Source of the DNA: an uncultured Alphaproteobacteria bacterium
GTDB taxonomy: Bacteria; Pseudomonadota; Alphaproteobacteria; RF32; CAG-239
Assembly (NCBI GenBank): GCA_934271715.1
Contig: CAKQRZ010000013.1
Span: 1-54,841, forward strand
DNA length: 54,841 nucleotides
Direction of reading: 5' to 3'
A model generated the notes under the pieces. That model was not told the origin of the DNA and did no database searches. It worked only from the letters and a program-made list of their open reading frames with translations. Shown piece by piece: positions 1 to 7,894 of the stretch. Position 1 is the stretch's first letter; each line of letters starts with the position of its first letter. Made by a program: the position numbers and the translations under genes.

Positions 1-85
1 ATCTTGTTGTTTTTTCCATCTTGTTGTTTTTTCCATCTTGTTGTTTTTTTCATCTTGTTGTTTTTTCCATCTTGTTGCTTCTTCC
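1..85. repeat. Tandem 17-bp repeat (about 5 copies)
   Basis: Five head-to-tail copies of a 17-base unit (ATCTTGTTGTTTTTTCC) run from the first base of the window; the last copy has three substitutions and the array then decays into unique sequence. The window starts inside the array, so more copies may lie to the left. An open frame can be drawn through it, but it has no ribosome site and is hydrophobic low-complexity sequence, so I do not call a gene. Confidence 0.85.
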
Positions 86-89
86 ATCT

Positions 90-119
90 TCATTGCGAGG
101 TGTGTTACGACGAAGCAAT
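90..119. repeat. Short intergenic palindrome (REP-like)
   Basis: A CATTGCGAGG ... CGAAGCAATC sequence with ATTGC/GCAAT arms, of the type often scattered between bacterial genes. Only this one copy was noticed here, so the repeat assignment rests on its resemblance to such elements. Confidence 0.35.
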
Positions 120-214
120 CTAAAACCCCTAAAACTCCATAGGCTTTTCCCTGTGGGGTTTTATGCATTTTCAGCTTATGGTATTATTTCCTTGATTTTC
201 TCAAATAATGCTAT

Positions 215-528
215 TATAAAATTTAACGTCCGGTGCTGATATCACTGGACGTTAATTTAACTCTGAAAGGGTTAAACCCTAGCTTTAACCATTTTCTAAG
301 TTAAAGATAACCTATTTTTGCTAAAATGTCAAGACCTAAAGTCAAAACACGGCAAATTTAGGCAGGGTTTATCCCTTTCCAACTGCTCAGATGAGCTGAA
401 AGGATAAGGTATGATAAACTTAGTCAAAGTTTTAAGAATACTTATTTATCTTCTTAAAATCATCATCCTTCTATTAAAATAGTATAGTATGATGAGGCGG
501 GGTTTTAAACTCCGCCCTTTGATATTTT
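215..528 (-). repeat. Dispersed intergenic repeat, copy 1
   Basis: This ~310-base segment recurs in inverted orientation at 12736-13310, where it is interrupted by a MITE-like insertion. Conserved landmarks are a GC-rich palindrome at one end (GGCGGGG/CTCCGCC, about 497-516), an AACGTCC...GGACGTT hairpin at the other (225-252), and on the minus strand a promoter-like TTGACA (327-332) spaced 17 bases from AAGATA read as TATCTT (304-309). Both copies keep the promoter and the hairpin, so the element may make a small RNA of about 80 nt. No protein-coding potential is seen. Confidence 0.7.
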
Positions 529-645
529 AAACTATATCAAATATTTTATGATAAATAATAGTGCATAAAAATAATTATACACTTTTATTTATGCTTAATA
601 CATCTAATAATATTTATATATTTAAATTTATTTTGGAGAAATATT

Positions 646-2571
646 ATGTGTGAAGAAACAGTTAAGTTAAATTCTGAAAATGAAAACCGTGAGGTTTTTT
701 GCGTAAATTTACCTTATATTTTTGAGAATTTTACACCACTTATTGTTCCATCATATCAGCGAGGATATGCTTGGGAAGAAAAAAATATAAATGATCTTAT
801 AAGCGATATAGAAGATGCAAGAGATTCAGTATCGTATAAACATTTTACCGGTACTATTGTTTTAGCTAAAGAAAATTCTGAAAATCCTGCTTTTGACATT
901 ATTGACGGTCAGCAGCGGTTGACAAGTTTGTTTATTTTAATGAAAGCTATATACGATAAAACTAAAAATAAAGATATTTATGATAATTATATTGTGAAAC
1001 AAGAAACATTAGATACAAAAAGCAGATTAAGACAAGCCTGCGATACAAATGGTTTCTTTGAAAATTATATTGTTAGAGATGATTTAGATGCTGTTGAAAC
1101 AATATATTCTCATAAACGAATTAAAGCTGCAAAACAAAGTTTTGATAAGTGGCTGTCAGACAAAAATAGTGACGATATTGAACGAATTATTACGACAATA
1201 AAAAATAAATTGCGTTTTATTGTATATGTTCCTCATGATTCTGTTAATGCTTCTGCAATGTTTGAAATTATTAATAATAGAGGAAAAAATCTAAGTGAAT
1301 TGGAAAAAATTAAAAATTATTTCGTTTATTTGGCGATGTTTTTGGGAAAAGATCACTCCTTACATGAAACAATTAATAAATCTTGGGGAGATATGCTGAA
1401 ATATCTTAACTATGCCCAAGTTTATACAGTTGAGGAAGAAAATAGTTTTTTACGTTTTTGCTTTATAACATTCTTTAGTTCTGTAAAAGATAAATATCAA
1501 CACATATACAAGACATTAAAAGAAGAATTATTTCCGGCAAAAATGTTTATTTCTACATCTGCGGAATATAATCAGGAAAATGTTTTACAAAAAATTGAAG
1601 AACTTAAAAATTTCTTAAAATTTTTAGTGTCAGCCTCTAAATATTATGCTTGCCTGTTAAAATGCACTAATCTAAACCGATTGCCCGCAACAGATGCAGC
1701 AGGTGAATGTTTGAAAAAGAATATAGAATACTTATCTTGTCATCCAAGTACCGCTGCAATTACTCCATTGTATCTGGCTATTACTTGTAAAGCTGGTTTG
1801 GATAATACAGCCAAGCAAGAACTATTGGAAATTTTGGAAAAGCTGAATTTTAGAATGTTTGTATTACCAGGAGTTCTTTCACGCACAGATAATGGGCAAT
1901 CCAGTTTATTTTCTTTAGCTCATGATTTTTATGGCAGTAAAGAAATTGATGCTCAAAAGCTAAAAGACAGTCTATTGGAGATAGTAACATATTGGAGTCC
2001 TCTTAAAAAAATTGGTGACAGTCTTTCTATAAAGGAAGATGAACAATATGATTATGCAACGTGGAGTGGATTAAGATATTTTCTGGCTCGCTATGAAGAA
2101 TATTTGGAAAAAGAAAATCATAAGACATTTGAGGTATCGCAGATTACTAAATCCAGACAAGATTGTGAAAGTGGTGATTATTTATCTGTAGAGCATATTT
2201 GGGCTAAAGAAAGCAAAACAAATTATGCGGATAAAAACTATTATGCTAAAAGAAGATTGGGAAATTTTGTTTTGCTGGAACTAAGAACAAATATTCAAGC
2301 CGGAAATAATGATATAGAGGAAAAACTAAAATTACCGGAAAATTTAGATATAGATAATCGTGTTGATATTTTAAAGACCTCTCTTTATCAGGGGCAAAAA
2401 CTTGCTGGTATTTTCAATCAAGTTTCTAAAGAATTAGATTCTAAATATAAAAGAAAAAGAAAAGGATATTATTGCGATTTGGGTAATAATTTAGCCAAAT
2501 ATAGAGAGCAAGAGCTTATTAAATTTGCCAAAGCAACATGGAAAATCTCTGATATTGAGACTGAAAAATAA
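646..2571 (+). CDS. DUF262/DUF1524 protein, GmrSD-like (type IV restriction family)
   Basis: 641 aa. The N-terminal half is a DUF262 (ParB/sulfiredoxin-like) domain: YQRGYAW at residues 37-43 and DGQQR at 87-91 are the family's signature NTP-binding motifs, followed by the FEIINNRGKNLS segment. The C-terminal part carries DUF1524 features (VEHIWAKES and RRLGNFVLL), the HNH-like nuclease module. Fused DUF262-DUF1524 proteins include GmrSD, which cleaves modified DNA, and other phage-defence nucleases; which DNA it targets here cannot be read from sequence. The start is supported by TTTTGGAG 7 bases upstream. The gene is clearly richer in A/T and in AAA/AAT/ATA codons than its neighbours and stands alone beside a dispersed repeat, which suggests horizontal acquisition. 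Confidence 0.88.
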   Translation: MCEETVKLNSENENREVFCVNLPYIFENFTPLIVPSYQRGYAWEEKNINDLISDIEDARDSVSYKHFTGTIVLAKENSENPAFDIIDGQQRLTSLFILMKAIYDKTKNKDIYDNYIVKQETLDTKSRLRQACDTNGFFENYIVRDDLDAVETIYSHKRIKAAKQSFDKWLSDKNSDDIERIITTIKNKLRFIVYVPHDSVNASAMFEIINNRGKNLSELEKIKNYFVYLAMFLGKDHSLHETINKSWGDMLKYLNYAQVYTVEEENSFLRFCFITFFSSVKDKYQHIYKTLKEELFPAKMFISTSAEYNQENVLQKIEELKNFLKFLVSASKYYACLLKCTNLNRLPATDAAGECLKKNIEYLSCHPSTAAITPLYLAITCKAGLDNTAKQELLEILEKLNFRMFVLPGVLSRTDNGQSSLFSLAHDFYGSKEIDAQKLKDSLLEIVTYWSPLKKIGDSLSIKEDEQYDYATWSGLRYFLARYEEYLEKENHKTFEVSQITKSRQDCESGDYLSVEHIWAKESKTNYADKNYYAKRRLGNFVLLELRTNIQAGNNDIEEKLKLPENLDIDNRVDILKTSLYQGQKLAGIFNQVSKELDSKYKRKRKGYYCDLGNNLAKYREQELIKFAKATWKISDIETEK

Positions 2572-2589
2572 TTTATACAATGTGATACC

Positions 2590-2631
2590 GCGGCAATAAA
2601 GCAAAAAATATTTATTCCGCTTTATTGCCGC
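2590..2631 (+). terminator. Strong hairpin downstream of the DUF262 gene
   Basis: Perfect 13-base arms (GCGGCAATAAAGC and its complement) around a 16-base loop, 19 bases past the stop codon. There is no T-run directly after it, so it could be a weak or factor-dependent terminator or a repeat-derived palindrome. Confidence 0.5.
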
Positions 2632-2758
2632 AGCGGGGACGGCGGATGTTCAAATCAGGGAAAATTGTAAAATTTATAATATCTTTATTGACAACGGTTT
2701 GTTTTATCGTTAATGTAAAAACATCTTTAATAAATTTGAGGTAGTTAAAAAATAAATT

Positions 2759-4075
2759 ATGAGTAGTCCCATATTTGTGTATGTCTTTAACCTTTTTTTA
2801 GTTTTTCTTTTAGTTTTTTTCAATGCGTTCTTTGTAGTTTCTGAGTTTTCTATAGTAAAAATCCGCCGTACAAAATTGGAAGAATTGGCTCATAACGGCA
2901 GCAAACGCGCCAAAATCGGCCTCAAAATCAACGAACATCTAAACACCTATTTAAGCGCCATTCAGCTGGGTATTACGCTGGCTTCTCTGGGCTTGGGCTG
3001 GATTGGCGAACCGGCGGTTTCCAAATTGCTGGAAGTTATTTTCGGCACGTTTTTAAGCGACAATCCTGTGCTTTTGCATTCGCTCAGCTTTGGCGTGGCG
3101 TTCAGCCTTATTACGCTGTTTCACGTTGTTTTAGGCGAGCTGGTGCCGAAGTCGCTGGCTATTCAGGACACCGAGCGCTATGCTTTGGCGATTGCTCCGG
3201 CTTTGTATACTTTTAACCATATTTTTTCGCCGTTTATTTGGGTGTTTGACCATGTAACAATCGGTATTTTGAAAATTATGGGCATTCAGTCCAGCAATGA
3301 AAACGGCGACGCTCACTCTGAAGAAGAAATTAAGCTGATTATAGACGCGTCGCAAAAAGACGGAATTATTGATGATACCGAGGGCGAAATTATCCAAAAC
3401 GCCATCTGCTTTTCAGAAACCTGCGCGCATGAAATTATGATTCCGCGTCAGGATATGAAATGCATCTATAAAAATTCCAGCTACAATGAGGTTATGGATT
3501 TTGTGCGTCAGCATAATCACACCCGTTTTCCGCTTTGCGACAAAGATAAAGACCACATTATCGGCATGGTGCATATCCGTGATATTCTGGAACATCCGGA
3601 AGATAAGGATGCTAAAGACTTTTTGAACCATATTACCCGTAAAATCCTGTTTGTGCCGGAAAATCACTCTATCTCCGATATTTTGCACCAGATGATGCAC
3701 AAACATATTCATTTGGCGATTGTGGTTGATGAATACGGCGGAACTGCGGGTATGATTTCTATGGAAGATATTTTGGAAGAGTTGGTCGGCGATATCCGCG
3801 ATGAGCATGATGACACCACAGTTGAGCCAATCAAAAAAATTGATGAGCAGTCCTGCGAATTTGACGGACTTTATTTGGTGGAAGACGCTTTTGACTGCAT
3901 GGGACTGCCGCAATATGAGCCGGAAGAAAGCACAGTCGGCGGCTATGTGTTTGCGCTTATCGGACGTGAGCCTAAAGTTGGCGACATTGTGGAAGATGAA
4001 TACTGTCAATACGAAATTTTAGCTGTAGATAATATGAGGATTACTCGTGTAAAAATCCAGAAGAAACTCTCTTAG
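2759..4075 (+). CDS. CNNM/CorC-HlyC family membrane protein (hemolysin C-like)
   Basis: 438 aa with the usual order for this family: an N-terminal CNNM (DUF21) membrane domain of about four helices (residues 1-170, containing AFFVVSEFS and the SAIQLGITLASLGLGWIGEP stretch), a pair of CBS domains (about 210-335; DEYGGTAGMISMEDILEELV closes the second) and a CorC_HlyC C-terminal domain (about 345-435). Members are linked to Mg2+/Co2+ transport or efflux; the old name hemolysin is not well founded. No recognisable operon partner. A GAGG lies 14 bases upstream of the ATG, which is further than usual, but no better start exists. Confidence 0.88.
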   Translation: MSSPIFVYVFNLFLVFLLVFFNAFFVVSEFSIVKIRRTKLEELAHNGSKRAKIGLKINEHLNTYLSAIQLGITLASLGLGWIGEPAVSKLLEVIFGTFLSDNPVLLHSLSFGVAFSLITLFHVVLGELVPKSLAIQDTERYALAIAPALYTFNHIFSPFIWVFDHVTIGILKIMGIQSSNENGDAHSEEEIKLIIDASQKDGIIDDTEGEIIQNAICFSETCAHEIMIPRQDMKCIYKNSSYNEVMDFVRQHNHTRFPLCDKDKDHIIGMVHIRDILEHPEDKDAKDFLNHITRKILFVPENHSISDILHQMMHKHIHLAIVVDEYGGTAGMISMEDILEELVGDIRDEHDDTTVEPIKKIDEQSCEFDGLYLVEDAFDCMGLPQYEPEESTVGGYVFALIGREPKVGDIVEDEYCQYEILAVDNMRITRVKIQKKLS

Positions 4076-4080
4076 AGAGG

Positions 4081-4187
4081 GGAAACTCGTCTAGCTGGTA
4101 TCTGCTAGGGATTTTTGCGCTCGTGTACTATTTGTGTACACGTCGCTTAAAAATTCCGTCGCATCTACGCACGCTATCCGAGTTTCC
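4081..4187. repeat. Palindromic element between genes
   Basis: Outer arms GGAAACTCG (4081-4089) and CGAGTTTCC (4179-4187) are perfect complements, and an inner CGTGTAC...GTACACG hairpin is nested inside. This resembles the cruciform-type intergenic elements seen elsewhere in this window but is a different sequence. The rest of the gap to 4267 holds nothing I can identify. Confidence 0.6.
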
Positions 4188-4267
4188 GCTAGTCCATTAT
4201 GTACACCGCGAAAAAATCTTACTTCGCATTAAGCTCATTACCCGTGTTTCTGTAAGTACAGCCCTGA

Positions 4268-5164
4268 TTAAAATTCTAAGTTAATAACGCAGGCACTATC
4301 TTTTGAACAGCTGCGGCAAATATCGTTTACATCGCTGAGAGTCATAGAATGCAGGCATTTTTTATTGCTTCCGCAAGTTGAATTGCCATAGAAAAATGTA
4401 GAGCTGGAAGTTGTGCCGGTAAGTTTATACAGCCGGGCATAAATTAAAGAACTTTGCAGCGGAATGGCTAGATTTGTAAAGTATTCACGGCACATTGAGG
4501 CGGAAAAAGCAGGGGAGGTGGTTGCATCTTCGCCCATCAGCAGGCTGCCCAGCGTTAAATCAACTACTAAATTATGATGGCGTGAAAAGAAAGCAATCGT
4601 ATTGCCGTAAGGGTCGTTAAGTTCATTGTTAGATATCGGAGTCCAAGCATCTGTAATCAAGCCGGTTTGCTGCATGTACGGCAATAGGCTGACCGAAGAC
4701 CAATCTTTGTCTGTGCTTAAATTTTTGATGCTGTCTAAATGCTCAAGCAGGCTGAAAATAATCAGCGAATACTCATGCATAGCCTTGTTTATTTTATATT
4801 TTTCCATAGCTTTGGAATAACCGGCAATTCCGCCGACAGATAATACTCCGATAATAGCTAAAACGCCGAGCATTTCTATCATGCTTCTGCCAAAGGAATT
4901 TGCGTCTCTGCCACTAGTCATACTAGGTCGTGACGCACAGTCTGTACCTAGGATCTTGTCGCACCAAGGGCGGTGTAATCCCTCGCCCCGTGAGGGAGAG
5001 GGTGCAGGCTTGCCTGCGGGTAAGGGGTACTTTAAGAACAGGCAACAAGAATTAAGCATGCGTTCCCAGTACCAACCCAAAACGTCATACTTGTCGCCAC
5101 ACCCAGTAGGCTGTGGCAGACGAGTATCCATGACTTTGTTGCCATAGGCAACGCATATTGACAT
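4268..5164 (-). CDS. Type IV prepilin-like protein, frame continues upstream to a (CT)n tract
   Basis: Open from the ATG at 5164; the pilin core begins at the G/RSMIEM site (about residue 91). A Gly followed by RSMIE (Glu at mature position +5) and a ~20-residue hydrophobic helix is a class III prepilin signal. The C-terminus has the family's cysteine pattern, CLHSMTL...CRSCSKDSACVINLEF. The frame is also open without a stop from 5386 to 5164, and a better start with promoter and ribosome site lies at 5426, but a 17-base (CT)n tract puts that ATG out of frame (see the upstream feature). The sequence between 4900 and 5240 is made of several palindromic elements, so the real N-terminus is uncertain: it may be silent, phase-variable, or start internally. 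One of five related genes in this window. Confidence 0.7.
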   Translation of the reverse strand: MSICVAYGNKVMDTRLPQPTGCGDKYDVLGWYWERMLNSCCLFLKYPLPAGKPAPSPSRGEGLHRPWCDKILGTDCASRPSMTSGRDANSFGRSMIEMLGVLAIIGVLSVGGIAGYSKAMEKYKINKAMHEYSLIIFSLLEHLDSIKNLSTDKDWSSVSLLPYMQQTGLITDAWTPISNNELNDPYGNTIAFFSRHHNLVVDLTLGSLLMGEDATTSPAFSASMCREYFTNLAIPLQSSLIYARLYKLTGTTSSSTFFYGNSTCGSNKKCLHSMTLSDVNDICRSCSKDSACVINLEF

Positions 5165-5240
5165 TGCATGCGCAATGGCGTTATGGATTCTCAGCCGTGG
5201 TACTTCCAGCAGGGAGTACCGGCGAAGAATGACGTTGTAA
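4895..5240. repeat. Cluster of three palindromic elements read in frame in a pilin leader
   Basis: Three unrelated palindromic pieces lie end to end: an ACGTCAT/ATGACGT-flanked element at 5082-5235, a CCCTC...GAGGG palindrome at about 4980-5030, and a CTAGGTCGTGACG/AGATCCTAGGTAC type element at 4915-4965. They occupy the stretch that in sister genes holds the 135-bp element. Despite this the minus-strand frame stays open across all of them into the pilin core. Boundaries are approximate. Confidence 0.6.
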
Positions 5241-5426
5241 ACGGGTGCTAGAGGCGCTAGCCTATTTCCTCCTGCTATTTTTGTTCTTAATGCGTTATTT
5301 CCGAATATGTCGTTTTTTCTGCCAAACCCTGCAAAAACGTACTGAACGGCAGAAAAAGCGCCTTTAATCAGATGTTCAGGATTTGCAGAGAGAGAGAGAG
5401 AGACCTTTGGATTGCTTATTTTTCAT
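5165..5426 (-). other. Likely true 5' end of the pilin gene, out of frame at a (CT)n tract
   Basis: On the minus strand, AGGAAAG precedes an ATG at 5426 that encodes MKNKQSKGLSLSL and then enters a (CT)n tract; in the present sequence it stops after 16 codons. Downstream of the tract another frame is open from 5386 (ANPEHLIKGAFSAVQ...) continuously into the pilin at 5164. The tract spans 17 bases; 13 or 19 would join the two frames. The same arrangement, with 15 bases, is found at 14319, which argues against a chance frameshift. Confidence 0.75.
5387..5403 (-). repeat. (CT)n simple sequence repeat, 17 bases
   Basis: TCTCTCTCTCTCTCTCT on the coding strand, starting 22 bases after the ATG at 5426. 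Dinucleotide tracts inside a reading frame are classic slipped-strand phase-variation sites; each gain or loss of one unit shifts the frame by two. Confidence 0.9.
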
Positions 5427-5465
5427 CTTTCTTTCCTCTAAAATTAAGTTATTTTACATCTTTAT

Positions 5466-5493
5466 TCTACACCAGCCTAACTCCATAAGTCAA
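5466..5493 (-). promoter_or_regulatory. Promoter of the (CT)n pilin gene
   Basis: TTGACT (5488-5493), a 16-base spacer ending in GGCTGG, then TGTAGA (5466-5471) on the minus strand, about 40 bases before the ATG at 5426. The same promoter with the same spacer end precedes the sister gene at 14319. Confidence 0.75.
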
Positions 5494-5503
5494 CCGTAAA
5501 AAA

Positions 5504-6151
5504 TTAAAATTCCAGCCCGATGCAGCAAGCGTCATCTTTCATACACAATTTACAGGCAGCGTCAATTTCTGACAGGGTTACACTATTTAAACATTTTTTA
5601 TCGGCACCGTTGCAAGTTTTATTGCCCCAGAATAGAACCGGCGATGATTCGTTGCTGCGATATAATCTTGCCCAATGCAAAGTATCGGCAAGCGGCTTCG
5701 CCAAGTTTAAAAACAATTCACGGCACAATCCGGTTGAAAAATTTGTTGAAACTAAGTTGCCATCATCATTTCTGACATGTGTTCCAAAATATAAGTCAAC
5801 AACCAGCCGCTGGTGGCGGGAAAACACATTAACCATATTTCCGTCAGTATCGTAAAGCTGCCTTGAATTTGTACTTCCTATATTCCAAGTTTGCGGAACA
5901 ATACCTGCTGCCATAACGGTATCTTGCAAGCCAATTACTTCATAATTTTGAGTCGTAGTTAAATTTTGATAATCAGATAAATGCTCTATTAAACCATAAA
6001 TTAAATAGCTGTATTCACTCAGTACTTTATTAGTTTTCCACTTTTCCATAGCCTTGCTATAACCGGCAATCCCTCCGACACTCAGCACCCCGATAATCGC
6101 CAGCACGCCGAGCATTTCAATCATTGAGCGGCCAAATTGATTTTGTTTCAT
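5504..6151 (-). CDS. Type IV prepilin-like protein (short leader)
   Basis: 215 aa. MKQNQFG/RSMIEMLGVLAI: a six-residue basic leader, Gly at -1, Glu at +5 and a long hydrophobic helix, as in type IV (class III) prepilins cut by a prepilin peptidase. A variable middle domain contains SRHQRLVVDLYFG and LCRELFLNLAKPL, both shared with the product of 4268. The C-terminus carries CLNSVTLSEIDAACKLCMKDDACC, probably disulfide-bonded. AAGGAAG is placed 5 bases before the ATG. It is preceded by the structured leader at 6152-6377. It could be a minor pilin, pseudopilin or adhesin-type tip protein; no assembly ATPase or PilC/PilD gene is in the window. Confidence 0.85.
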   Translation of the reverse strand: MKQNQFGRSMIEMLGVLAIIGVLSVGGIAGYSKAMEKWKTNKVLSEYSYLIYGLIEHLSDYQNLTTTQNYEVIGLQDTVMAAGIVPQTWNIGSTNSRQLYDTDGNMVNVFSRHQRLVVDLYFGTHVRNDDGNLVSTNFSTGLCRELFLNLAKPLADTLHWARLYRSNESSPVLFWGNKTCNGADKKCLNSVTLSEIDAACKLCMKDDACCIGLEF

Positions 6152-6377
6152 CGTAACTTCCTTTCATTATTTTTCGTGTAACAAAAAAGCTGCTTGGATA
6201 AAGCAGCTGGAAGTTGGTAAGCTATTTTTGACAAGATAGTGTAGTATATTAGCTATTATAAATATAGCATATTTTACTACCTTCCAGCTTTCGCTAGAAG
6301 GTATACAAATTTAACGTCTTTGTATTTAGACGTGTCAAAAAGAGGCTACCACACCCCAGACAGACTATTGCCTATCC
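6152..6377 (-). ncRNA. Conserved structured leader RNA of a pilin gene, copy B
   Basis: A minus-strand leader starting GGATAGGCAATAGTCTGTCT, predicted to begin at the promoter start point. Helices: GATAG/CTGTC 5' hairpin; GGGG/CCTC hairpin; long-range TTTTTGACA (6333-6341) with TGTCAAAAA (6225-6233), enclosing a CGTCT/AGACG hairpin, a GAAA-capped 10-bp hairpin (6279-6302) and an AGTA/TACT hairpin. GCTGGAAG of the GAAA hairpin is also complementary to CTTCCAGC (6206-6213), which overlaps the base of a terminator. Compared with the copies at 14457 and 32280 the helices covary. I do not recognise it as a described riboswitch class. Confidence 0.8.
6183..6208 (-). terminator. Attenuator-type terminator in pilin leader B
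   Basis: AGCTGCTT...AAGCAGCT followed by TTTTTT, lying about 30 bases before the pilin ATG. A full terminator in front of a gene implies conditional read-through. Confidence 0.85.
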
Positions 6378-6383
6378 AATATA

Positions 6384-6412
6384 ATATTAGCCGGATAATT
6401 ATAAAAAGTAAA
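6384..6412 (-). promoter_or_regulatory. Promoter of pilin leader B
   Basis: TTTACT (6407-6412), 17-base spacer, TAATAT (6384-6389), with the leader's first GGATAGG 7 bases on. The TTTACT box recurs before leaders A and C. Confidence 0.7.
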
Positions 6413-6478
6413 GTTGATTTTATTTGACTTTTTGGCTTCACTCGCCTAAGCTGGGAAAAATTTTGAAAAGGGTTGAAA

Positions 6479-7219
6479 ATGCGTTATAAAATTACGGTGG
6501 AATATGAGGGAACTCACTTGGTGGGCTGGCAAAAGCAAAAAGACGGTCCCAGCGCTCAGGAGTTTTTAGAAAAAGCTATCTTAGGCTTTTCACACCAAAC
6601 AGCCGAAGTATTCGGAGCCGGTCGCACCGATGCCGGAGTGCATGCTTTGGCGCAAGTGGCGCATTTTGATTTAGATTTAGACTTAAGCGAATATAAAATT
6701 ATGGAAAGCCTTAACGCTTTGCTGCGTGAACTGCAAGCTCCGGTCAGTGTGCTGCAGGCGGAAAAAGTATCTGACGATTTCCACGCTCGTTTCTCGGCTG
6801 TCGGACGCGGCTATATTTATCGGATTTTGAACCGCCGCGGTCCCAGCCCTTTGCTGATAGACAGAGTTTGGCGCGTGCCGTACCCGATGGATGTCGCGGC
6901 TATGCAGCAAGGCGCACAATATTTACTTGGTCATCACGATTTTAGCTCCTTCCGCGGGGCAGGGTGTCAAGCTAAAAGTCCGGTAAAAACTCTGGATAAA
7001 CTGGATATTGAACGTGTCAGAGAAGAAATTATTTTTACGGTGGAAGCGCGCTCGTTTATTTATCATCAGGTGCGCAATATGGTCGGCACACTGAAAGAAG
7101 TCGGCAACGGACGCCTTAAACCGGAAGACGTTAAAACAATTTTGGAAGCCTGCGACCGTACTAAAGCCGGTATCAGTGCTCCCGCCTGTGGCTTGTATCT
7201 GAACAAAGTTATGTATTAA
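6479..7219 (+). CDS. truA: tRNA pseudouridine synthase A
   Basis: TruA makes pseudouridine at positions 38-40 in the anticodon arm of many tRNAs. The protein is 246 aa from the ATG at 6479. The invariant catalytic motif GRTDAGVHA places the nucleophilic Asp at residue 51, and MRYKITVEYEGTHLVGWQ is the typical start of the family. AAAAGGG ends 6 bases before this ATG, so I prefer it to the in-frame TTG six bases earlier. The stop overlaps the convergent mntP stop by four bases. Length and motifs are normal. Confidence 0.95.
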   Translation: MRYKITVEYEGTHLVGWQKQKDGPSAQEFLEKAILGFSHQTAEVFGAGRTDAGVHALAQVAHFDLDLDLSEYKIMESLNALLRELQAPVSVLQAEKVSDDFHARFSAVGRGYIYRILNRRGPSPLLIDRVWRVPYPMDVAAMQQGAQYLLGHHDFSSFRGAGCQAKSPVKTLDKLDIERVREEIIFTVEARSFIYHQVRNMVGTLKEVGNGRLKPEDVKTILEACDRTKAGISAPACGLYLNKVMY

Positions 7220-7782
7220 ATAAAATGCGATAGCAGGTTCTTTAGTCCCAGTCCGATTAAGACCAAACCAGCGATGATTTGCAGATATTTTTCCGGCACT
7301 TTCTTTAAGCAGCAATTTAAGTTAAAACCGATTAAGCCTACGGCAAATGAAACCACGCCGATAATCAACGAAGCCTGCAGCAGAGGCGTTTTAGTTAAAT
7401 AGAGCATAGTCCCGCTGACCAGCGCATCAATACTGGTGGCAATTCCAATGGTAAACGCTACTTTCCAGCTCAGGCGCTTGCGTTTTTTGACAATATTTTC
7501 CTCGCCGTTTTCTTCTATGGCCTCGCGAATCACATTTATGCCCAGCGCCGTAAAAACCAAAAACACCAAAATATAGTCAAAGCGAGAAATCCACGCGCTG
7601 ATAACCGCGGTTCCGGCAAAGCCGAACAACGGCATTACAAATTGCATAACGCCGCAGGTTCCGGCCAAACGTAAAGCCATAATACGCCGGTGGCGCTTGA
7701 TAATCAGCCCATAGGCAAACGCTATGCCGAAAACATCTACCGACAACGCCAAACCAAGGCAAAAAATTTCTAAAAAGTCCAT
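7216..7782 (-). CDS. mntP: Manganese efflux pump MntP
   Basis: 188 aa with six predicted membrane helices arranged as two repeats, the MntP (YebN) fold. The key acidic residue in the first helix (ALSVDVF, Asp16) and its counterpart in the second repeat (GIATSIDALVSG) are present. MntP exports Mn2+ across the inner membrane. RBS CGGAG lies 9 bases before the ATG. Divergent from ruvA. The 112-base intergenic space is too short and lacks the features of the yybP-ykoY manganese riboswitch that precedes mntP in some bacteria. Confidence 0.9.
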   Translation of the reverse strand: MDFLEIFCLGLALSVDVFGIAFAYGLIIKRHRRIMALRLAGTCGVMQFVMPLFGFAGTAVISAWISRFDYILVFLVFTALGINVIREAIEENGEENIVKKRKRLSWKVAFTIGIATSIDALVSGTMLYLTKTPLLQASLIIGVVSFAVGLIGFNLNCCLKKVPEKYLQIIAGLVLIGLGLKNLLSHFI

Positions 7783-7840
7783 TTTATTTACTCCGTTTCT
7801 GTCTTTATAAATTAAGCCTTGCAGAAAAGCAACAAAACTC

Positions 7841-7869
7841 TTGCACCGTTTGCATATTTTCGCTAGTCT
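7841..7869 (+). promoter_or_regulatory. Probable ruvAB promoter
   Basis: TTGCAC (7841-7846), 17-base spacer, TAGTCT (7864-7869), 25 bases before the ruvA ATG. No LexA-box-like palindrome is obvious. Confidence 0.5.
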
Positions 7870-7894
7870 AATGCCAACAAAAGGATTGTAAAAA

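Noticed and set aside
21..239. A 72-codon open frame at the left end
   Set aside because: It is translated tandem repeat and palindrome with no ribosome site, and gives a low-complexity hydrophobic product.
3413..4009. A 198-codon minus-strand frame opposite the CNNM gene
   Set aside because: It has no domain or ribosome site and lies wholly within a well-supported gene on the other strand.
7783..7894. A manganese (yybP-ykoY) riboswitch before mntP
   Set aside because: The 112-base space must also hold the ruvA promoter, and the expected paired regions are not seen.
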